Position numbers and translations under genes: made by a program. Below, piece by piece: positions 12,224 to 21,881 of a stretch of 33,004 nucleotides of DNA (its first letter is position 1; each line of letters begins with the position of its first letter). The notes beneath the pieces were generated by a model, which saw only the letters and a program-made list of their open reading frames with translations, had not been told where the DNA came from and did no database searches. This DNA is from Agrococcus sediminis (GTDB taxonomy: Bacteria > Actinomycetota > Actinomycetes > Actinomycetales > Microbacteriaceae), in assembly GCF_007923295.1 (NCBI RefSeq), contig NZ_VOIR01000002.1:1-33004 (forward strand). Reading direction: 5' to 3'.

Positions 12224-12867
12224 CGCTGCACGCTCCACTTGCGCTCGAGGTGGTCGACCAGCTGGCCGAGCGGCACCGTCAGGATCAGGTAGCTCAGGGC
12301 GATGCCCACGAAGATCTGCAGGCTCTGGTCGCCGTAGACGTTCGAGAGCCGCTGGGCGACCGACACGAGGACGAAGACGAAGAAGCCCATCGCGACCGAG
12401 GTGTTCTTCACCAGGGCGATCACCACGTTGATGACGGGCGGCAGCACGCTGCGGAACGCCTGCGGGAGGATGACGAGCTGCATGGTCGAGCCGAAGCCGA
12501 GGCCGATCGACCGCGAGGCCTCCGCCTGGCCGATCGGCACGGAGTTGATGCCCGAGCGCACCGCCTCGGCGAAGAAGGCGCTCGTGTAGTAGGTGAGCGC
12601 GATGATCGCGCCGAGGGTGAAGTCGAGGACGATGCCGAGCTTGGGCAGCACGAAGGCGGTGAAGAAGAACACGAGCGTGAGCGGCGTGTTGCGCGCCACC
12701 TCGGTCCAGACGGCGGCGACCACGCGCAGCGCCGCGACCGGCGAGACGCGCATGCCGGCCAGCAGGATGCCGATGGGCAGGCCGATGACCGTGACCACTG
12801 CGGTGAGCAGCAGGGTCGCGCCCATGCCCTGGAGCCAGAGCGGCCAGTTCTCGAGAAGTGCTTGCAT
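12220..12867 (-). CDS. gluC: amino-acid ABC transporter permease (GluC-like)
   Basis: Second permease of the importer, 215 residues, with about five transmembrane helices. The N-terminal helix begins at ENWPLWLQGMGATLLLTAVV. The EAA loop is FAEAVRSGINSVPIGQAEASRSIGLG, where the nucleotide-binding subunit docks. I chose ATG 12865-12867 with the upstream GAGGG at normal spacing; a TTG one codon earlier is possible. A 15-bp hairpin lies between gluB and this gene. The stop overlaps gluD, so the two permeases should be made in equal amounts. Confidence 0.87.
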   Translation of the reverse strand: MQALLENWPLWLQGMGATLLLTAVVTVIGLPIGILLAGMRVSPVAALRVVAAVWTEVARNTPLTLVFFFTAFVLPKLGIVLDFTLGAIIALTYYTSAFFAEAVRSGINSVPIGQAEASRSIGLGFGSTMQLVILPQAFRSVLPPVINVVIALVKNTSVAMGFFVFVLVSVAQRLSNVYGDQSLQIFVGIALSYLILTVPLGQLVDHLERKWSVQR

Positions 12868-12884
12868 CAATCCCTCATCCGGCG

Positions 12885-12918
12885 GCCGGGTGCGGGAGGT
12901 GACCCTCCCGCACCCGGC
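12885..12918 (-). promoter_or_regulatory. strong intercistronic hairpin between gluB and gluC
   Basis: A perfect 15-bp inverted repeat (arms 12885-12899 and 12904-12918) with a 4-base TGAC loop fills most of the gluB-gluC gap. There is no U-tract after it, and it ends 17 bases before the gluC start. It probably acts as a partial terminator or an mRNA 3'-end protector, so that gluAB message exceeds gluCD message. A full terminator is unlikely because gluC has no visible promoter. Confidence 0.7.
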
Positions 12919-12930
12919 TCGGGTGATCGG

Positions 12931-13854
12931 TCAGTAGCGGTCGGTCGCCGGGAACTCGGGCGTCGGCAGCACGGTGCCGGCCGTCTGCTCCCACAGCTCC
13001 GCCATCGTGCCGTCGGCCACGGCCTCGTCGAGGACGTCGTTGATCCAGTCGCGGAAGGCGTCGTCGCCCTTGGTGAGGCCGATGCCGTAGGGCTCCTCGG
13101 TGAAGGTCTCACCGTCGTTGACGAGCTCGAACTCCCCTGCGTTCTGGTCGACGAATCCGGCGAGGATCACGTTGTCGGTCGTCACCGCGACGACCTGGCC
13201 GTTGCGCAGCGGGTCGAGGCAGTTGGAGTAGGCGTCGGTGGCCTGCAGCTCGGCGCCGTACTCGTCGACGATGCGTGCCGCAGGCGTCGAGCCCTCGACC
13301 GAGCACACGGCGAGACCGGCGACGTCGTCCGGCCCGGTCAGGCCCTCCGGATTGCCGGCCTGGACCATCAGCGCCTGGCCGGCCTCGTAGTACGGCCCGG
13401 CGAAGTCGATGACCTCCTTGCGGGCGTCGTTGATCGTGTACGTGGCTGCGACGAGGTCGACCGTGCCGTTCTCGATGAACGTCTCGCGGTTGGCGGACAC
13501 CGTCTCGGTCCACTCGATGGACTCGAAGGGGATGCCGAGCTCGGCGGCGATCAGCGAGCCGACGGCGACGTCGAAGCCCTCGGGCGCGCCGTCGGGGCCG
13601 ACGAGGCCGAAGAGCGGCTGGTCGAACTTCGTGCCGATCGTGATGGCGCCGGCCTCGGAGAGCTCGGCCATGGTCGTGCCCTCCTCGAACTCCGGCGCCT
13701 CGGCGACCTCGAGCCCGTAGGGGTGCTCGGTCGACGAGCCCGAGTCGGTGGACTCCTCAGGGGCCTCGGACGACGTGGTGCCGGCCGGGCCGCCGCACGC
13801 GGTGAGCGCGAGGACCGCGAATGCGGCCGCGCCGAGCGTCAGCTTGCTGCGCAT
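12931..13854 (-). CDS. gluB: amino-acid ABC transporter substrate-binding lipoprotein (GluB-like)
   Basis: Extracellular solute-binding protein (SBP_bac_3 family) anchored to the membrane. The 307-residue precursor has a signal peptide with lipobox LTAC and the acylated cysteine at Cys20. A Ser/Thr/Glu-rich linker follows (about 21-45), then the two-lobed binding domain with ITIGTKFDQPLFG and the EGFDVAVG segment. The ATG has a clear GAAGGAGA ribosome site. It lies 39 bases after gluA. A glutamate preference is inferred from the gene order. Confidence 0.9.
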   Translation of the reverse strand: MRSKLTLGAAAFAVLALTACGGPAGTTSSEAPEESTDSGSSTEHPYGLEVAEAPEFEEGTTMAELSEAGAITIGTKFDQPLFGLVGPDGAPEGFDVAVGSLIAAELGIPFESIEWTETVSANRETFIENGTVDLVAATYTINDARKEVIDFAGPYYEAGQALMVQAGNPEGLTGPDDVAGLAVCSVEGSTPAARIVDEYGAELQATDAYSNCLDPLRNGQVVAVTTDNVILAGFVDQNAGEFELVNDGETFTEEPYGIGLTKGDDAFRDWINDVLDEAVADGTMAELWEQTAGTVLPTPEFPATDRY

Positions 13855-13893
13855 GGTGCTTCTCCTTCGATTGCTGGTGTGATGCGGGTCAGA

Positions 13894-14631
13894 TCAGTGC
13901 GTGAGGATCTTCGAGAGGAAGTCCTTGGCGCGCTCGGTCTGCGGGTTCGAGAAGAACGACTCCGGCGTCGAGTCCTCCAGCACCTTGCCGTCGGCCATGA
14001 ACAGCACGCGGTCGGCCGCCTTGCGGGCGAAGCCCATCTCGTGCGTGACCGTGATCATCGTCATGCCGCCGTGCGCGAGCTCGACCATCACGTCGAGCAC
14101 CTCGTTGATCATCTCGGGGTCGAGCGCGCTCGTGGGCTCGTCGAAGAGCATGAGCTTCGGCTCCATGGCGAGCGAGCGGGCGATCGCGACGCGCTGCTGC
14201 TGGCCGCCCGAGAGCTGCGCCGGCATCTTGTGCGCCTGGTTGCCGATCCCCACGCGGTCGAGCAGCTCCATCGCCTGCTCCTCGGCCTCCTTGCGCTTCT
14301 TGCCGCGCACCTTGATGGGGCCGAGCGTCACGTTCTCGAGGATCGACTTGTGGGCGAAGAGGTTGAACGACTGGAACACCATGCCGACGTCGGCGCGCAG
14401 CTGCGCGAGCTCCTTGCCCTCGGCGGGCAGCGGCACGCCGTCGATGCGGATCTCGCCGTCGTCGATGGTCTCGAGGCGGTTGATCGCGCGGCAGAAGGTC
14501 GACTTGCCGGAGCCGGAGGGGCCGATGACGACCACGACCTGGCCCTTGGGGATGGCGACGTCGATGTCGTTCAGCACGTGCAGGTCGCCGTAGTGCTTGT
14601 TGACGTGATCGAGCTCGACGAGGGGCTGCAT
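13894..14631 (-). CDS. gluA: amino-acid ABC transporter ATP-binding protein (GluA-like)
   Basis: ATPase of the polar amino-acid importer, acting on the inner face of the membrane with GluC/GluD. All motifs are intact in 245 residues: Walker A GPSGSGKST (37-45), Q-loop at FQSFN (86-90), signature LSGGQQQR (140-147), Walker B LMLFDE (160-165) and the switch His197. First gene of the operon. Upstream, 63 bases separate it from the rRNA methylase gene. This gap holds an imperfect dyad (TCGTT...AACGA at about 14672-14689) that could be an operator, and a weak CATAGGTC -10-like string. The regulator is unknown. Confidence 0.93.
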   Translation of the reverse strand: MQPLVELDHVNKHYGDLHVLNDIDVAIPKGQVVVVIGPSGSGKSTFCRAINRLETIDDGEIRIDGVPLPAEGKELAQLRADVGMVFQSFNLFAHKSILENVTLGPIKVRGKKRKEAEEQAMELLDRVGIGNQAHKMPAQLSGGQQQRVAIARSLAMEPKLMLFDEPTSALDPEMINEVLDVMVELAHGGMTMITVTHEMGFARKAADRVLFMADGKVLEDSTPESFFSNPQTERAKDFLSKILTH

Positions 14632-14694
14632 GCGCTCATCAAAGCACGACCTATGGCCCCGCTGTGGCCGCTCGTTCGGATCGAAACGAAACGG

Positions 14695-15507
14695 TTACAC
14701 GTCGCGCTGCGCGAAGGCGCTCTGGTAGAGGCAGACGGATGCCGCGGTGGCCAGGTTGAGCGACTCGGCGCGCCCGTAGACGGGCAGCCTGGCCGCGCGG
14801 TCGGCGAGCGCGAGGGTCGCGGCGTCGAGACCGCGCGCCTCGTTGCCGAACAGCCACGCGGTGGGTCGCGCGAGCGCGCCTTCGGCGCGCAGCACCGTGA
14901 GGTCGTCGCCCGAGACGTCGGCAGCGAGCACGCTGAGGCCGGCCGCGGCGGCGGCCTCGACCGCGTCGATCGTGGCGGCGCCGACGGCGATGTCGACGTG
15001 GAAGAGCGAGCCCGTCGTCGAGCGCACGACCTTGGGCGCGTAGGGGTCGACGGAGTTGGCGGTGACGATGACGGCGGATGCGCCGGCCGCGTCGGCCGCG
15101 CGGAGGATCGTGCCGAGGTTGCCGGGGTCGCGCACCTCGTGGAGGATCGCGACGAGCGGGTGCTCGGCGGCAGCGGCGCGCGCGATGGCGTCCTCGAGCC
15201 GGACGGGGGCCTGCTTCGCGACCGCGACGATGCCCTGCGGATGCACGGTGTCGGCGATGGCTGCGAGCGCGCGCTCGGAGGCGGCGGTCACCGGCGCGTG
15301 CTGCGCGGCGCGGTCGATGAGGTCGGCATGGCGCTCCCGCGCCGCGTCGGTGACGAAGACGTCGACGAGCTGCGCGGGCTGCCAGCGCACCGCCTCGTCG
15401 AGCGCCGCGGGGCCCTCCAACAGGAACAGCCCGGTCGATGACCGGGCTGCTCGCTGCTGGAGTCTCGCAGCCTCTCGCACGCGGGGCGCGCGGGGGCTGT
15501 CGAGCAT
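14695..15507 (-). CDS. TrmH/SpoU-family RNA 2'-O-methyltransferase
   Basis: SAM-dependent methylase with the knotted SPOUT fold. It probably acts on 23S rRNA, as do relatives encoded next to rplT, but the target nucleotide cannot be inferred. The 270-residue protein has an N-terminal L30e-like substrate-binding domain (about 1-105). Motif 1 is [17 protein letters not shown] (124-140), motif 2 LFGNEARGL (219-227), and motif 3 [15 protein letters not shown] (248-262), which carries the catalytic and SAM-binding loops. It starts one base after the rplT stop, as the last gene of infC-rpmI-rplT. A 10-bp hairpin lies in its early coding region. Confidence 0.9.
   Translation of the reverse strand: MLDSPRAPRVREAARLQQRAARSSTGLFLLEGPAALDEAVRWQPAQLVDVFVTDAARERHADLIDRAAQHAPVTAASERALAAIADTVHPQGIVAVAKQAPVRLEDAIARAAAAEHPLVAILHEVRDPGNLGTILRAADAAGASAVIVTANSVDPYAPKVVRSTTGSLFHVDIAVGAATIDAVEAAAAAGLSVLAADVSGDDLTVLRAEGALARPTAWLFGNEARGLDAATLALADRAARLPVYGRAESLNLATAASVCLYQSAFAQRDV
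15427..15449 (-). promoter_or_regulatory. perfect hairpin inside the 5' end of the rRNA methylase gene
   Basis: CAGCCCGGTC (15427-15436) and GACCGGGCTG (15440-15449) form a 10-bp stem with a 3-base loop, about 60 bases past the rplT stop. It lies in codons near residues 20-27 of the methylase gene. It may attenuate transcription after the ribosomal-protein genes so that the methylase is made at a low level. No U-tract follows, so this is inference. Confidence 0.45.
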
Positions 15508-15508
15508 G

Positions 15509-15895
15509 TCAGGCCGCGTTCTGCGGAGCCGACGTGTCGGTCGGCAGGGCCGCCTTGGCGGCCTCGACCAGCGCCGTGAAGGTGGCGGGCTCGTGCACGG
15601 CGAGCTCGGCCAGCATGCGGCGGTCGACCTCGATGCCCGCGAGGCCGAGGCCCTGGATCAGGCGGTTGTAGGTGAGGCCGTTCTGACGGGCAGCGGCGTT
15701 GATGCGCTGGATCCACAGGCGGCGGAACTCGCCCTTCTTCGCCTTGCGGTCGCGGAAGGCGTAGACGTGCGAGTGGAGCAGCTGCTCCTTGGCCTTGCGG
15801 TACAGGCGCGAGCGCTGCCCGCGGTAGCCGGCTGCCTGCTCGAGGATGACGCGACGCTTCTTGTGGGCGTTGACCGCCCTCTTGACACGTGCCAT
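15509..15895 (-). CDS. rplT: 50S ribosomal protein L20
   Basis: Early-assembly protein of the large subunit that binds 23S rRNA. The 128-residue protein opens with [15 protein letters not shown] and contains the basic [18 protein letters not shown] and [15 protein letters not shown] segments. The C-terminal extension (about 118-128, ending in NAA) is slightly longer than average. Third gene of infC-rpmI-rplT. A GAGGG ribosome site lies nine bases before the ATG. In other bacteria L20 represses this operon by binding its mRNA; no such site was recognised here. Confidence 0.98.
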   Translation of the reverse strand: MARVKRAVNAHKKRRVILEQAAGYRGQRSRLYRKAKEQLLHSHVYAFRDRKAKKGEFRRLWIQRINAAARQNGLTYNRLIQGLGLAGIEVDRRMLAELAVHEPATFTALVEAAKAALPTDTSAPQNAA

Positions 15896-15931
15896 GAGTG
15901 TGTTCCCTCTATCTCTTCGTCGTCGCGCGCG

Positions 15932-16126
15932 TCAGCGGGCGAGCAGCTTCTTGATGATCTTGGCGTCGGCGGGCGCGACGACCTTGTCCTTGTTGAGGCG
16001 GCGCGTCTGGACCGACGACTTCACCTCGAGGTTGTGGCGCATGCCGGCCTGCTGCTTGCGGATCTTGCCGGTGCCGGTGATCTTGAAGCGCTTCTTCGCA
16101 CCGGAGTGCGTCTTCTGCTTGGGCAT
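15932..16126 (-). CDS. rpmI: 50S ribosomal protein L35
   Basis: Small basic large-subunit protein of 64 residues, opening [15 protein letters not shown], with the lysine-rich pattern typical of L35. It starts 9 bases after the infC stop, with a GGAGACAAGA-type ribosome site in between. It lies between infC and rplT, the order conserved across bacteria. Confidence 0.98.
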   Translation of the reverse strand: MPKQKTHSGAKKRFKITGTGKIRKQQAGMRHNLEVKSSVQTRRLNKDKVVAPADAKIIKKLLAR

Positions 16127-16135
16127 TCTTGTCTC

Positions 16136-17236
<1,101 letters not shown>

Positions 17237-17242
17237 CGCGGG

Positions 17243-17248
17243 CTCCTT
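17243..17248 (-). promoter_or_regulatory. Shine-Dalgarno sequence that fixes the infC start
   Basis: AAGGAG on the minus strand, six bases before ATC 17234-17236. It is the only good ribosome site near the conserved N-terminus of IF-3, and no ATG, GTG or TTG follows at a usable distance. Confidence 0.7.
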
Positions 17249-17436
17249 CACGTTGCTGTGCTGTGTGCTGGTGCACGGCGAACGAGGAGCCAGAGCGCGG
17301 GATCGACCTGCGTGGCTCAGCACCGCGGTGCCCGCCTCACGACGCGCTGCCCGGTGCTGCTGACCCGATAGCCTGGAACGGCTGCGGGTGGGATTGCTCC
17401 TCTTTCACCTCCGGGCGGAAGCCCGAAACCTGCAGA

Positions 17437-17442
17437 ACTCTA
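17437..17442 (-). promoter_or_regulatory. possible -10 of the infC operon
   Basis: TAGAGT on the minus strand, with a weak TTCTCC about 17 bases upstream. If used, the mRNA would carry a leader of roughly 195 bases before infC. That leader contains a GCACCGCGGTGC palindrome (17320-17331) and a CGGGC/GCCCG hairpin (17412-17425). A long leader would suit regulation by a ribosomal protein, but no known leader motif was identified. Confidence 0.3.
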
Positions 17443-17472
17443 CCAGACACCGGCCTCCAGGAGAAGAGCGCG

Positions 17473-17832
17473 ATGACTGACCCGATCCAGCACGACCACC
17501 ACGACGACGCGCTGACCGAGGCGCGCGACATCGCCGACGTCCCGGCGGTCGAGCTGATCAACACCGTCGCGATCCACCTGCTGAGCGCCGCCGCGGTGAA
17601 GGTCGGCCTCGCCGACGACCCCGAGCAGCAGCTCGACCTCGACGAGGCGCGCAAGCTCATCAACGCGCTCGCCGGCCTCGTCACCGCGGCCGCGCCCGAG
17701 GTGGGCGGCATTCACGCCGCACCCCTGCGCGACGGCCTGCGGTCGGTGCAGCTCGCGTTCCGCGAGGCGAGCCCGATGCCCGACGCCCCCGGCAAGGGCC
17801 CGGGCGAGAAGTTCACCGGGCCCGTCTCCTAG
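17473..17832 (+). CDS. DUF1844 family protein
   Basis: A 119-residue cytoplasmic protein of the DUF1844 family, recognised from VPAVELINTVAIHLLSAAAVKVGL, the ...DLDEARKLINALAGLVTA helix and its place divergent from infC, where actinobacteria commonly carry it. Function unknown. It is one of only three plus-strand genes. The ATG has GGAGAAG eight bases upstream; a longer in-frame ORF to the left would run through the infC leader and lacks support. The last 20 residues, rich in Pro/Gly, look disordered. It converges on the SseB-family gene with a 12-base gap and no clear terminator. Confidence 0.85.
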   Translation: MTDPIQHDHHDDALTEARDIADVPAVELINTVAIHLLSAAAVKVGLADDPEQQLDLDEARKLINALAGLVTAAAPEVGGIHAAPLRDGLRSVQLAFREASPMPDAPGKGPGEKFTGPVS

Positions 17833-17844
17833 TCGGAGGGCTGC

Positions 17845-18687
17845 CTAGCGGGCGGCCTCGCGCTCGGCGCGCGTGACGGCGAGCACCGCCGGCGCACGCA
17901 GCGGCAGCCGCGCCGCGCCCCCGTCCCAGCGGTGGACGCGCACGGCCACGCTGTCGATGCGCTCGCGCACGAGCTCGGCGTCGGCGAGCGCCGCCGCAGC
18001 GCACTGCACCTGCTCGGCGGCGTCGGGCGCCGCGTCGACGAGCGCGTGCACCTCGAGATCGGCGCCCGCGAGCGTGCTGCGCGGGTCCCCCGTCGCGAGC
18101 ACGACGGCCTGCACCGCGGGCTGCGCGAGCATCGCGTCGACGACGGCCCCCTGCACGGCCGGGTCCTCGACGCCCCACGTCCAGGGCGCATCCGTCAGCA
18201 GCGCCTCGAGCATCGTGCGGGTGAGCACGAGCTCGGTCGCGGCCCCCGGGTCGACGACGATGCGGCCGGGCCCGTCGAGCGCTGCCGCGGCGGCGCGGCC
18301 GATGCCGGTCGGCACGGGGCGGGCGGCGGCGTTCCAGCCGCGCATGCCGTCGACCGAGGAGAACATGGGCAGGATGGGCCGTCCGTCGGGCCCGAGGACC
18401 GTCACGATCGAGAGCTCCTGGGTCTTGTCGACGGTGCGGCCCCGGTCGTCGACGCCGGTCTCCCCCGCCGCCGCGAGCAGCGGCACGAGCAGCCGCGCGC
18501 CGCGCAGCGCGTCCACGACGGCCGAGCGGCCGCCGCTGCCGTCGGCGAGCGCGCGCACCGCGTCGACGAAGCCCGCGGGCGCGGAGCCGTCGTCGTGCGC
18601 GTAGGCCGTGTCGTGGTGGTCGAAGGATCGACCCTCCCACGGCCGGCCCGCCGAGTCGGCCGCGCGGCGCGGCTGCCCGTCGGCCAC
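17845..18687 (-). CDS. SseB family protein
   Basis: A 280-residue protein with an SseB N-terminal domain (about 55-175), recognised from LLVPLLA, the ELSIVTVLGPDGRPILPMFSSVDGMRGW block and RIVVDPGA. The C-terminal half (about 190-270) is less conserved. SseB proteins are commonly found beside hisA in actinobacteria; their function is not established. The GTG start lies four bases after the hisA stop with no ribosome site, so translation probably depends on coupling to hisA. No signal peptide or membrane segment. Confidence 0.82.
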   Translation of the reverse strand: MADGQPRRAADSAGRPWEGRSFDHHDTAYAHDDGSAPAGFVDAVRALADGSGGRSAVVDALRGARLLVPLLAAAGETGVDDRGRTVDKTQELSIVTVLGPDGRPILPMFSSVDGMRGWNAAARPVPTGIGRAAAAALDGPGRIVVDPGAATELVLTRTMLEALLTDAPWTWGVEDPAVQGAVVDAMLAQPAVQAVVLATGDPRSTLAGADLEVHALVDAAPDAAEQVQCAAAALADAELVRERIDSVAVRVHRWDGGAARLPLRAPAVLAVTRAEREAAR

Positions 18688-18691
18688 CGGC

Positions 18692-19441
18692 CTACTGGCC
18701 GGCGACGTCGAGCGCGGCGGCGAGCGTGAACGCGCCGGCGTAGAGCGCCTTGCCCACGATGGCGCCCTCGACGCCGTAGGGCACGAGCTCGCGGAGCGCG
18801 GCGATGTCGTCGAGGCTCGCGACGCCGCCGGAGGCGACGATCGGCTTCTGCGTGCGCTCGGCGACCTGGCGCAGCAGCGTGAGGTTCGGGCCCTGGAGGG
18901 TGCCGTCCTTCGTCACGTCGGTGACCACGTAGCGGCTGCAGCCCGCGGCCTCGAGGCGCGCCAGCACATCCCACAGGTCGCCGCCGTCCTGCGTCCAGCC
19001 GCGGGCGGCGAGCGTCGTGCCGCGCACGTCGAGGCCCACCGCGATCTGGTCGCCGTACTCGGCGATGACGGATGCCGTCCACTCGGGGTTCTCGAGTGCC
19101 GCGGTGCCGAGGTTGATGCGCTTCACGCCGGTGGCGAGCGCCGACTCGAGCGAGGCCTCGTCGCGGATGCCGCCGGAGAGCTCGACCTGCACTCGGCCCT
19201 TGCTGGCCTTGATCACCTTCTTGATGACGGCGCGGTTGTCGCCGCGCCCGAAGGCGGCGTCGAGGTCGACGAGGTGGATCCACTCGGCACCCTGCCGCAC
19301 CCAGTCCTCGGCGGCGTCGACGGGGCTGCCGAAGGAGGTCTCGGTGCCGGCCTTGCCCTGCGTGAGCCGCACGGCCTTGCCGCCCGCCACGTCGATCGCA
19401 GGCAGCAGCTGCAGCTTGGGCGACTGATTGAAGTCGGTCAT
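18692..19441 (-). CDS. hisA: phosphoribosyl isomerase A (HisA, possibly HisA/TrpF PriA)
   Basis: (beta/alpha)8 barrel isomerase converting ProFAR to PRFAR in histidine synthesis. In actinobacteria the PriA form usually also performs the TrpF step of tryptophan synthesis. The 249-residue product shows the catalytic aspartates Asp17 ([13 protein letters not shown]) and Asp175 (VTDVTKDG) and the phosphate loops LSGGIRD and ASGGVAS. The PriA-like stretch [14 protein letters not shown] (136-149) supports dual function, though no trpF can be excluded elsewhere. The start is the ATG before TDFNQSPKL, which matches relatives. An in-frame GTG 33 bases upstream, four bases after a TAGCAT string, is a possible leaderless alternative. 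Confidence 0.93.
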   Translation of the reverse strand: MTDFNQSPKLQLLPAIDVAGGKAVRLTQGKAGTETSFGSPVDAAEDWVRQGAEWIHLVDLDAAFGRGDNRAVIKKVIKASKGRVQVELSGGIRDEASLESALATGVKRINLGTAALENPEWTASVIAEYGDQIAVGLDVRGTTLAARGWTQDGGDLWDVLARLEAAGCSRYVVTDVTKDGTLQGPNLTLLRQVAERTQKPIVASGGVASLDDIAALRELVPYGVEGAIVGKALYAGAFTLAAALDVAGQ

Positions 19442-19509
19442 GGGGATGGGGATGCCTTCCGGTGTCGGGGCCACGGCGATGCTACTGCCGCCGCTCGGCG
19501 GCGGCCAGC

Positions 19510-20157
19510 TCAGAGGCCGCGCACCCAGTTGCCGAGCAGGCGGATGCCCGCCTCGCCCGACTTCTCGGGGTGGAACTGCGTGGCGGAGAGGGGGCCGTTC
19601 TCGACGGCGGCGATGAACCGCTCGCCGTGCTCGGCCCACGTCACCCGCGGGGGGCGGATGCGCGGGTGCGGGTCGATGTGCCACTCGGTGGCGGCGTAGG
19701 TGTGCACGAAGTAGAAGCGCTCGTCGTGCACGCCCTCGAAGAGCACGGAGTCCTCGGGCGCCTCGACCTGCGCCCAGCCCATGTGGGGCAGGATGTCGGC
19801 GCGGAGCCTCCGCACGGTGCCGGGCCACTCGTCGAGGCCCGCGGTCGTGCCGCCGCCCTCCTCGCCGCTCGAGAAGAGCACCTGCATGCCGACGCAGATG
19901 CCGAGCACGGGGCGCGAGCCGGCGAGGCGCCGGCCGATGAGCTCGCCGCCGCGGATCGCCTGGATGCCGGCCATGCAGGCGGCCATCGAGCCGACGCCGG
20001 GGACGACGAGGCCGTCGGCCTCCATGACCGCGGTGCGGTCGGCCGTGAGCGTGACGTCGGCGCCGGCCGCCTCGAGGGCCTTCGCCGCCGAGTGCACGTT
20101 GCCGAGGCCGTAGTCGAGCAGCGCGACGCGCGGCCGGGCGAGCGGGGAGCGCGTCAC
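19510..20157 (-). CDS. hisH: imidazole glycerol phosphate synthase, glutaminase subunit
   Basis: Class I glutamine amidotransferase that feeds ammonia to HisF. In 215 residues the catalytic triad is complete: Cys88 in GICVGMQ, His196 and Glu198 in FHPEKSG. The oxyanion region PGVGSMAA is at 53-60. The start overlaps the hisB stop (ATGA). Its obligate partner hisF does not follow hisA here, where an SseB gene lies instead, so hisF must be elsewhere. Confidence 0.96.
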   Translation of the reverse strand: MTRSPLARPRVALLDYGLGNVHSAAKALEAAGADVTLTADRTAVMEADGLVVPGVGSMAACMAGIQAIRGGELIGRRLAGSRPVLGICVGMQVLFSSGEEGGGTTAGLDEWPGTVRRLRADILPHMGWAQVEAPEDSVLFEGVHDERFYFVHTYAATEWHIDPHPRIRPPRVTWAEHGERFIAAVENGPLSATQFHPEKSGEAGIRLLGNWVRGL

Positions 20158-20753
20158 AGCGCGCCCTTCGTCGAGGGCACGCCGGTGACGCGCGGGTCGG
20201 GCTCGACCGCCACGCGCATCGCGCGGGCGAGCGCCTTGAACTCGGCCTCGGCGATGTGGTGCGGGTCGCGGCCCGCGAGCACCTCGACGTGCGCCGTGAT
20301 GCGCGCGTTCAGGGTGATCGCCTCGAGCACGTGACGCACGAGCGAGCCGGTGAAGTGCCCGCCGATGCGGTGCAGCTCGAAGCCCGCGGGCTCGCCGGAG
20401 TGCACGAGGAACGGTCGGCCGGAGAGGTCGACGACGGCGCGCGCGAGCGCCTCGTCGAGCGGCACGGTCGCGTCGCCGTAGCGGCGCACCCCGGCCTTGT
20501 CGCCCAGGGCCTCGGCGAGCGCGAGGCCGAGCGAGATGGCGGTGTCCTCGACCGTGTGGTGCGCGTCGATGTCGGTGTCGCCGCTCGCCTCGACCTGCAG
20601 GTCGATGAGCGAGTGCTTCGCGAAGGCCGTCAGCATGTGGTCGTAGAACGGCACCGTCGTCGAGATCGACGAGGCGCCGGTGCCGTCGAGGTCGAGCGAG
20701 AGGCGGATGCTCGACTCGCTCGTCGTGCGCTCGATGGATGCGGTGCGGGCCAT
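20154..20753 (-). CDS. hisB: imidazoleglycerol-phosphate dehydratase
   Basis: Manganese enzyme removing water from IGP to give imidazole acetol phosphate. The 199-residue monofunctional form lacks the fused phosphatase seen in enterobacteria. The duplicated metal motifs are visible: HHTVED at 65-70 and a second His-rich copy near residue 165 in the [19 protein letters not shown] stretch. The ATG has TAGGAT seven bases upstream, whose TAG is the hisC stop codon. There is no proper Shine-Dalgarno spacing, so initiation may be leaderless or coupled to hisC. Confidence 0.96.
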   Translation of the reverse strand: MARTASIERTTSESSIRLSLDLDGTGASSISTTVPFYDHMLTAFAKHSLIDLQVEASGDTDIDAHHTVEDTAISLGLALAEALGDKAGVRRYGDATVPLDEALARAVVDLSGRPFLVHSGEPAGFELHRIGGHFTGSLVRHVLEAITLNARITAHVEVLAGRDPHHIAEAEFKALARAMRVAVEPDPRVTGVPSTKGAL

Positions 20754-20760
20754 GGCCTCG

Positions 20761-20766
20761 ATCCTA
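20761..20766 (-). promoter_or_regulatory. -10 element of hisB
   Basis: TAGGAT on the minus strand, seven bases before the hisB ATG. Its first three bases are the hisC stop. This suggests a second, internal promoter for hisBHA, but hisC readthrough could make it unnecessary. Confidence 0.4.
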
Positions 20767-21843
20767 TTCCGCGCGCAGCGCTGCCATCGCCGACAGCAGC
20801 GCGGTCGTCTCGGCGGCGGTGCCGGCGGTGATGCGGAGGGTGTGCGGCAGCCCGACGTCGCGCACGAGGATGCCGCGCTCGAGCAGCGCCTCGAACGTCG
20901 CCCGGGGGTCGTCGATGCCGCCCACGAGCACGAAGTTCGCGTCGGACGGGTAGGGACGGTAGCCGAGCGCCGTGAGCTCGTCGACGATGCGGTCGCGCTG
21001 CGTGCGCAGCTCGTCGACGCGCGAGAGCATCGCGTCGCTGTGGCGCAGCGCCGCCACGGCAGCCGCCTGCGTCAGCGCCGACAGGTGGTAGGGCAGCCGC
21101 ACGAGCCGCAGCGCGTCGATCACCGCCGGATCGGCGGCGAGGTAGCCCACGCGGATGCCCGCGAAGGCGAAGGCCTTGCTCATCGTGCGCGAGACGAGCA
21201 GCCGGGGGTGCCGCTCCAGGAGCGTCAGCGCCGTGCGGCTGCGGTCGTGGGCGAACTCGGCGTAGGCCTCGTCGACCAGCACGATGCCGCGCGCGGCCTC
21301 GGCGGCTGCCTCGATCGTCTCGAGGTCGATGGCGGTGCCGGTGGGGTTGTTGGGCGAGCAGAGGAACACCACGTCGGGATCGTGCTCGGCGATCGCCTCC
21401 CGCACGGCCTGCGGCGTGAGCGTGAAGTCGTCGGCACGGGGCACGGGCACCCAGCGCATGCCGACGCCCTGCGCGAGCAGCGGGTACATCGAGTAGGTGG
21501 GCGTGAACGACAGCAGGGAGCGCCCCGGGCCGCCGAATGCCTGGAGCACGTGCTGCAGCACCTCGTTGGAGCCGTTGCCGGCCCAGATCTGCGCGGACTG
21601 GAGGCCGTGGCCGAGGTAGCCGGCGAAGGCCGCGCGCAGCGCGTCGAACTCGCGATCGGGGTAGCGGTTGGCGTCGGGCAGGGCGCGGGCGAGCTGCTGC
21701 ACGATGTCGAGCGCCACGGCCTCCGGCACGCGGTACGCGTTCTCGTTCACGTTGAGCCGCACCGGCACGTCGAGCTGCGGCGCGCCGTAGGGCGTCAGGC
21801 CGCGCAGGTCGTCGCGGATGGGCAGGTCGTCGAGGCTCGTCAC
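20764..21843 (-). CDS. hisC: histidinol-phosphate aminotransferase
   Basis: PLP enzyme (fold type I) that transfers an amino group from glutamate to imidazole acetol phosphate. In 359 residues the PLP lysine is Lys223 in [12 protein letters not shown]. The NPTGT loop (166-170) and the DEAYAEF segment (191-197) line the cofactor site. The GTG start (21841-21843) has no ribosome site and is preceded, six bases away, by TAGGCT, so a leaderless his mRNA is likely. hisD, usually just upstream of hisC in actinobacteria, is absent; the SOS-controlled LysM gene lies there, 38 bases away. Confidence 0.95.
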   Translation of the reverse strand: MTSLDDLPIRDDLRGLTPYGAPQLDVPVRLNVNENAYRVPEAVALDIVQQLARALPDANRYPDREFDALRAAFAGYLGHGLQSAQIWAGNGSNEVLQHVLQAFGGPGRSLLSFTPTYSMYPLLAQGVGMRWVPVPRADDFTLTPQAVREAIAEHDPDVVFLCSPNNPTGTAIDLETIEAAAEAARGIVLVDEAYAEFAHDRSRTALTLLERHPRLLVSRTMSKAFAFAGIRVGYLAADPAVIDALRLVRLPYHLSALTQAAAVAALRHSDAMLSRVDELRTQRDRIVDELTALGYRPYPSDANFVLVGGIDDPRATFEALLERGILVRDVGLPHTLRITAGTAAETTALLSAMAALRAE

Positions 21844-21849
21844 CGAACC

Positions 21850-21855
21850 AGCCTA
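21850..21855 (-). promoter_or_regulatory. -10 element of the hisCBHA operon (leaderless type)
   Basis: TAGGCT on the minus strand, six bases before the hisC GTG, in the 38-base gap after the LysM gene. No clear -35 is visible. Confidence 0.5.
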
Positions 21856-21881
21856 GGACCGGCGCGGATGCCGCTCGTGGC

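Noticed and set aside
12224-12238. Upstream GTG start for gluD
   Set aside because: The ribosome site GGAG would then lie inside the first codons. The ATG at 12223 has correct spacing and the ATGA overlap seen at other junctions.
17263-17472. N-terminal extension of the DUF1844 gene
   Set aside because: It runs through the infC leader, has atypical composition and lacks a ribosome site; ATG 17473 has GGAGAAG.
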